From Pseudomonadota bacterium (GTDB taxonomy: Bacteria > Pseudomonadota > Gammaproteobacteria > Arenicellales > UBA868): 9,176 nucleotides of DNA. This document shows, piece after piece, positions 7,624 through 9,176 of this stretch. Under the pieces are notes generated by a model that ran no database searches, had not been told where the DNA came from, and saw only the letters and a program-made list of their open reading frames with translations. The DNA is taken from assembly GCA_018661145.1 (NCBI GenBank), contig JABJIU010000216.1:1-9176 (forward strand). The letters run 5' to 3'. The position numbers and the translations under genes were made by a program. Every line of letters starts with the position of its first letter. Within the stretch, counting starts at the first letter, position 1.

Positions 7624-7674
7624 GTAATCTTTCACTGGTGGATCTTTTTCTCTGAGCAAATCCGGACCGCCCAT

Positions 7675-8298
7675 ATGCCCAACCAAGCCAAGTGGTACTT
7701 TGATTTTGTCTCTCCGTTTTCTTATCTCCAGTTCAGGCGTCTCGACCGGCTACCCCCAGCGCTTGAGTATGAGATGGTTCCCGTGCTGTTTGCAGGCCTT
7801 TTAAAGCACTGGGAACACAAGGGGCCGGCTGAGATTCAGCCGAAGCGGGTTGACACCTACCGACACTGTCAGTGGTTGGCTGGCCACCTGGGCGTACCCT
7901 TCCAAATGCCTCAGGCGCACCCCTTTAACCCGCTTCCCTATCTTCGCCTCTGTATTTCACTTGGAGGCTCACGCGAGATCGTTGGCACGATCTTCGACTA
8001 CATCTGGACCGAAGGCGCGCCCGTGCATACCGACGCCGGCATTCAAAGCCTCACCGACCGGCTTCAGGTGGAAAATCTACCGCACCTGTTTGATTCACAG
8101 GCCGCAAAGCAGGAATTGCGCGCTAACACCGAGCAGGCGATTGCGGAAGGCGTTTACGGCGTTCCAACCTTTGTCGTGAATACAGAAAGATTCTGGGGCT
8201 TAGACCAGATGGAGATGCTCTCCGAATGGTTTGCAAACCAAGATGAGATGACCCAGATCTCGACGAAGCGGTTCACTACATTTCCGTCGGGACTCTAG
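7675..8298 (+). CDS. DsbA-fold 2-hydroxychromene-2-carboxylate isomerase-like protein
   Basis: Thioredoxin-fold protein related to NahD and kappa-class glutathione transferases. NahD uses glutathione to isomerise 2-hydroxychromene-2-carboxylate in naphthalene breakdown. From ATG 7675 it is 207 residues, close to the family length, and starts MPNQAKWYFDFVSPFSYLQF; Ser13 in the SPFSY motif matches the glutathione-activating serine of NahD. The cis-proline motif GVYGVPTFVV has Pro164, followed by FWGLDQ at 173-178, the usual family ending. A TTG at 7609 would add 22 residues before the conserved strand and is less likely, although the site for ATG 7675 is only a weak GGA. No ring-cleavage or dioxygenase genes are nearby, so the substrate is probably something else. 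The methyltransferase follows 109 bases later. Confidence 0.85.
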   Translation: MPNQAKWYFDFVSPFSYLQFRRLDRLPPALEYEMVPVLFAGLLKHWEHKGPAEIQPKRVDTYRHCQWLAGHLGVPFQMPQAHPFNPLPYLRLCISLGGSREIVGTIFDYIWTEGAPVHTDAGIQSLTDRLQVENLPHLFDSQAAKQELRANTEQAIAEGVYGVPTFVVNTERFWGLDQMEMLSEWFANQDEMTQISTKRFTTFPSGL

Positions 8299-8356
8299 GA
8301 CAGCAATTGATTATGATGTTGTGCTGGAATCTGTGATGCAGTTAACTCAGGTGATA

Positions 8357-8382
8357 CCCGAGGCGGCCTCCTTCGTTTCGGG
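8357..8382 (+). promoter_or_regulatory. Hairpin in the methyltransferase leader with an anti-SD-like loop
   Basis: CCCGAGGCG at 8357-8365 pairs with CGTTTCGGG at 8374-8382, a 9-bp stem including two G-U wobbles. The 8-base loop GCCTCCTT contains CCTCCTT, identical to the anti-Shine-Dalgarno core of 16S rRNA. The gene's own ribosome site AGGA (8398-8401) is 15 bases beyond the stem and could pair with TCCT in the loop. There is no T-tract, so it is not a normal terminator. A regulatory role is inference. Confidence 0.3.
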
Positions 8383-8407
8383 CAATTGACAGCTGACAGG
8401 AAAAACC

Positions 8408-9031
8408 ATGGAAGAAACCGGTGTAGCCCGCTCTTATCGGGCCAAATCTCTAGAGGAACAACAGGCCGCTTACGACAGTTGGGCCAAGCAGTATGAAGTC
8501 GACCTGTGCGCAATGGGTTACCGGATACCGGCCGTGCTTGCCGCCGTATCTACTCGCTTTATCCCCTCGACTGCCGCGCCGATTCTGGATGCGGGATGTG
8601 GCGGCGGCATTCAGGCAGAGACACTCGCCATGATGGGCTTCGGTCCCATAACCGGAATAGATCTTTCGGAGGGCATGCTCGAGGTCGCGCGCGCCAAAAG
8701 TATCTATACTGATCTGCGTCAGATGACCCTCGGAAAAAAACTCGACTTTGCTGACGACACGTTCGCCGCGATCATCTCCAGCGGTACGATTACCCCGCGT
8801 CACGCACCACCGAGCAGCTTCGACGGATTGATCCGGGTCGCAAAACCGGGCGCTCCGATTGTCTTCAGCCTGCGGGATGATCCCGCCCAGGAACCCGAAT
8901 ACCCCGAGGCCGTAAAGAGACTCACCGATGCCGGGTTATGGCGGGAAGTATTCAGCACCGGGAGCTTTCAGGGCATGCCGTACGGGGAACCCCAGATCAC
9001 TCATCGGGTTCATGTTTACGAAGTCAGTTAA
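8408..9031 (+). CDS. Class I SAM-dependent methyltransferase, METTL27 (WBSCR27)-like
   Basis: Predicted soluble methyltransferase; substrate unknown. 207 residues, ATG preceded by AGGA at 8398-8401 with 6-base spacing. The Rossmann SAM site is clear: motif I ILDAGCGGG at 59-67 and GIDLSEGMLEVARAK from 83, with Asp85 placed to bind the SAM ribose. The N-terminal YDSWAKQYEVDL...YRIP (22-41) and the C-terminal run LIRVAKPGAPIVFSLR followed by L-x-x-AGLW resemble vertebrate METTL27 more than the UbiE or small-molecule methyltransferases I can recall. The position normally holding an acidic or aromatic acceptor-site motif IV reads SSGTITPRHAP. Whether it is co-transcribed with the isomerase-like gene is unclear: the gap is 109 bases and no convincing promoter was found in it. 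Confidence 0.85.
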   Translation: MEETGVARSYRAKSLEEQQAAYDSWAKQYEVDLCAMGYRIPAVLAAVSTRFIPSTAAPILDAGCGGGIQAETLAMMGFGPITGIDLSEGMLEVARAKSIYTDLRQMTLGKKLDFADDTFAAIISSGTITPRHAPPSSFDGLIRVAKPGAPIVFSLRDDPAQEPEYPEAVKRLTDAGLWREVFSTGSFQGMPYGEPQITHRVHVYEVS

Positions 9032-9043
9032 GTGTCGGTCAGC

Positions 9044-9059
9044 GTCTTCGGCTGAAGAC
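9044..9059. terminator. Possible bidirectional terminator hairpin
   Basis: GTCTTC-GGCT-GAAGAC is a perfect 6-bp inverted repeat with a 4-base loop. It lies between the convergent ends of the methyltransferase (stop 9029-9031) and the probable amidase (stop 9067-9069). Neither strand has a T-tract after it, so intrinsic termination is doubtful. Confidence 0.3.
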
Positions 9060-9066
9060 CCTGTCT

Positions 9067-9176
9067 CTACTGCAAATCTCCAGCCCAAATGGGCGGGCGG
9101 TACTGATGCCAGCCAAGCTCTTTTTCCAGTTCCGCGGCAACCTGGAGAATCAAATGATCTTTGCCGGTGTGCCCTG
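9067..9176 (-). CDS. Probable amidase, C-terminal fragment
   Basis: The complementary strand is open from the window edge to TAG at 9069-9067 and encodes 35 residues: GHTGKDHLILQVAAELEKEL followed by GWHQYRPPIWAGDLQ. The pattern of a hydrophobic helix with A-x-x-LE, then W and an RPP ending, resembles the C-terminus of amidase-signature (GatA/AtzF-type) hydrolases. The Ser-Ser-Lys catalytic part would lie beyond the window, so this rests on a short tail only. It converges on the methyltransferase gene. Confidence 0.5.
   Translation of the reverse strand, partial: GHTGKDHLILQVAAELEKELGWHQYRPPIWAGDLQ

Noticed and set aside
8367..8373. AAGGAGG on the minus strand as a ribosome site
   Set aside because: No ATG, GTG or TTG follows at a usable distance on that strand.
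8303..8389. Direct repeat GCAATTGA at 8303-8310 and 8382-8389
   Set aside because: Only 8 bases around a common palindrome (CAATTG); likely chance.
8386..8391. Perfect TTGACA hexamer just before the methyltransferase
   Set aside because: A matching -10 would fall at about 8409-8414, inside the gene, and no TATAAT-like sequence is there.

Overview
The window looks like ordinary chromosome from a free-living, respiring proteobacterium, most likely gamma- or beta-. The main reason is a 2-oxoglutarate dehydrogenase operon in the order sucA-sucB-lpd, with an E3 of the Pseudomonas LpdG type. No plasmid, phage, transposon, CRISPR or rRNA/tRNA signature is visible. The assignment is by eye from protein similarity, and the genus cannot be named.

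Positions 1-5490 hold the three subunits of the 2-oxoglutarate dehydrogenase complex on the + strand. They are E1 (sucA, 5' end cut off by the window), E2 (sucB, TTG start only 5 bases after the sucA stop) and the dedicated E3 (lpd). Together they convert 2-oxoglutarate, CoA and NAD+ to succinyl-CoA, CO2 and NADH in the TCA cycle. sucCD does not follow lpd.

Positions 5491-5927 hold an extended -10 promoter (TGGTATAAT) with a 10-bp palindrome just upstream, a leader of about 95 bases, and an 81-residue soluble protein I do not recognise. Positions 6019-6723 encode a FetB/UPF0014-family membrane protein (GTG start) with no ATPase partner in the window. It converges, with a 10-bp gap, on a minus-strand EamA/DMT permease (6734-7585, TTG start behind a GGAGG ribosome site).

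Divergent from the EamA gene is a DsbA-fold 2-hydroxychromene-2-carboxylate isomerase-like protein (7675-8298). It is followed by a METTL27-like class I SAM methyltransferase (8408-9031), whose leader carries a hairpin with an anti-Shine-Dalgarno-like loop. The right edge holds the last 35 codons of a probable amidase on the minus strand.

I found no convincing evidence of a new multi-gene system. The best leads are the small promoter-equipped orphan gene, the hairpin ahead of the methyltransferase, the orphan FetB-like permease, and the METTL27-like enzyme itself.
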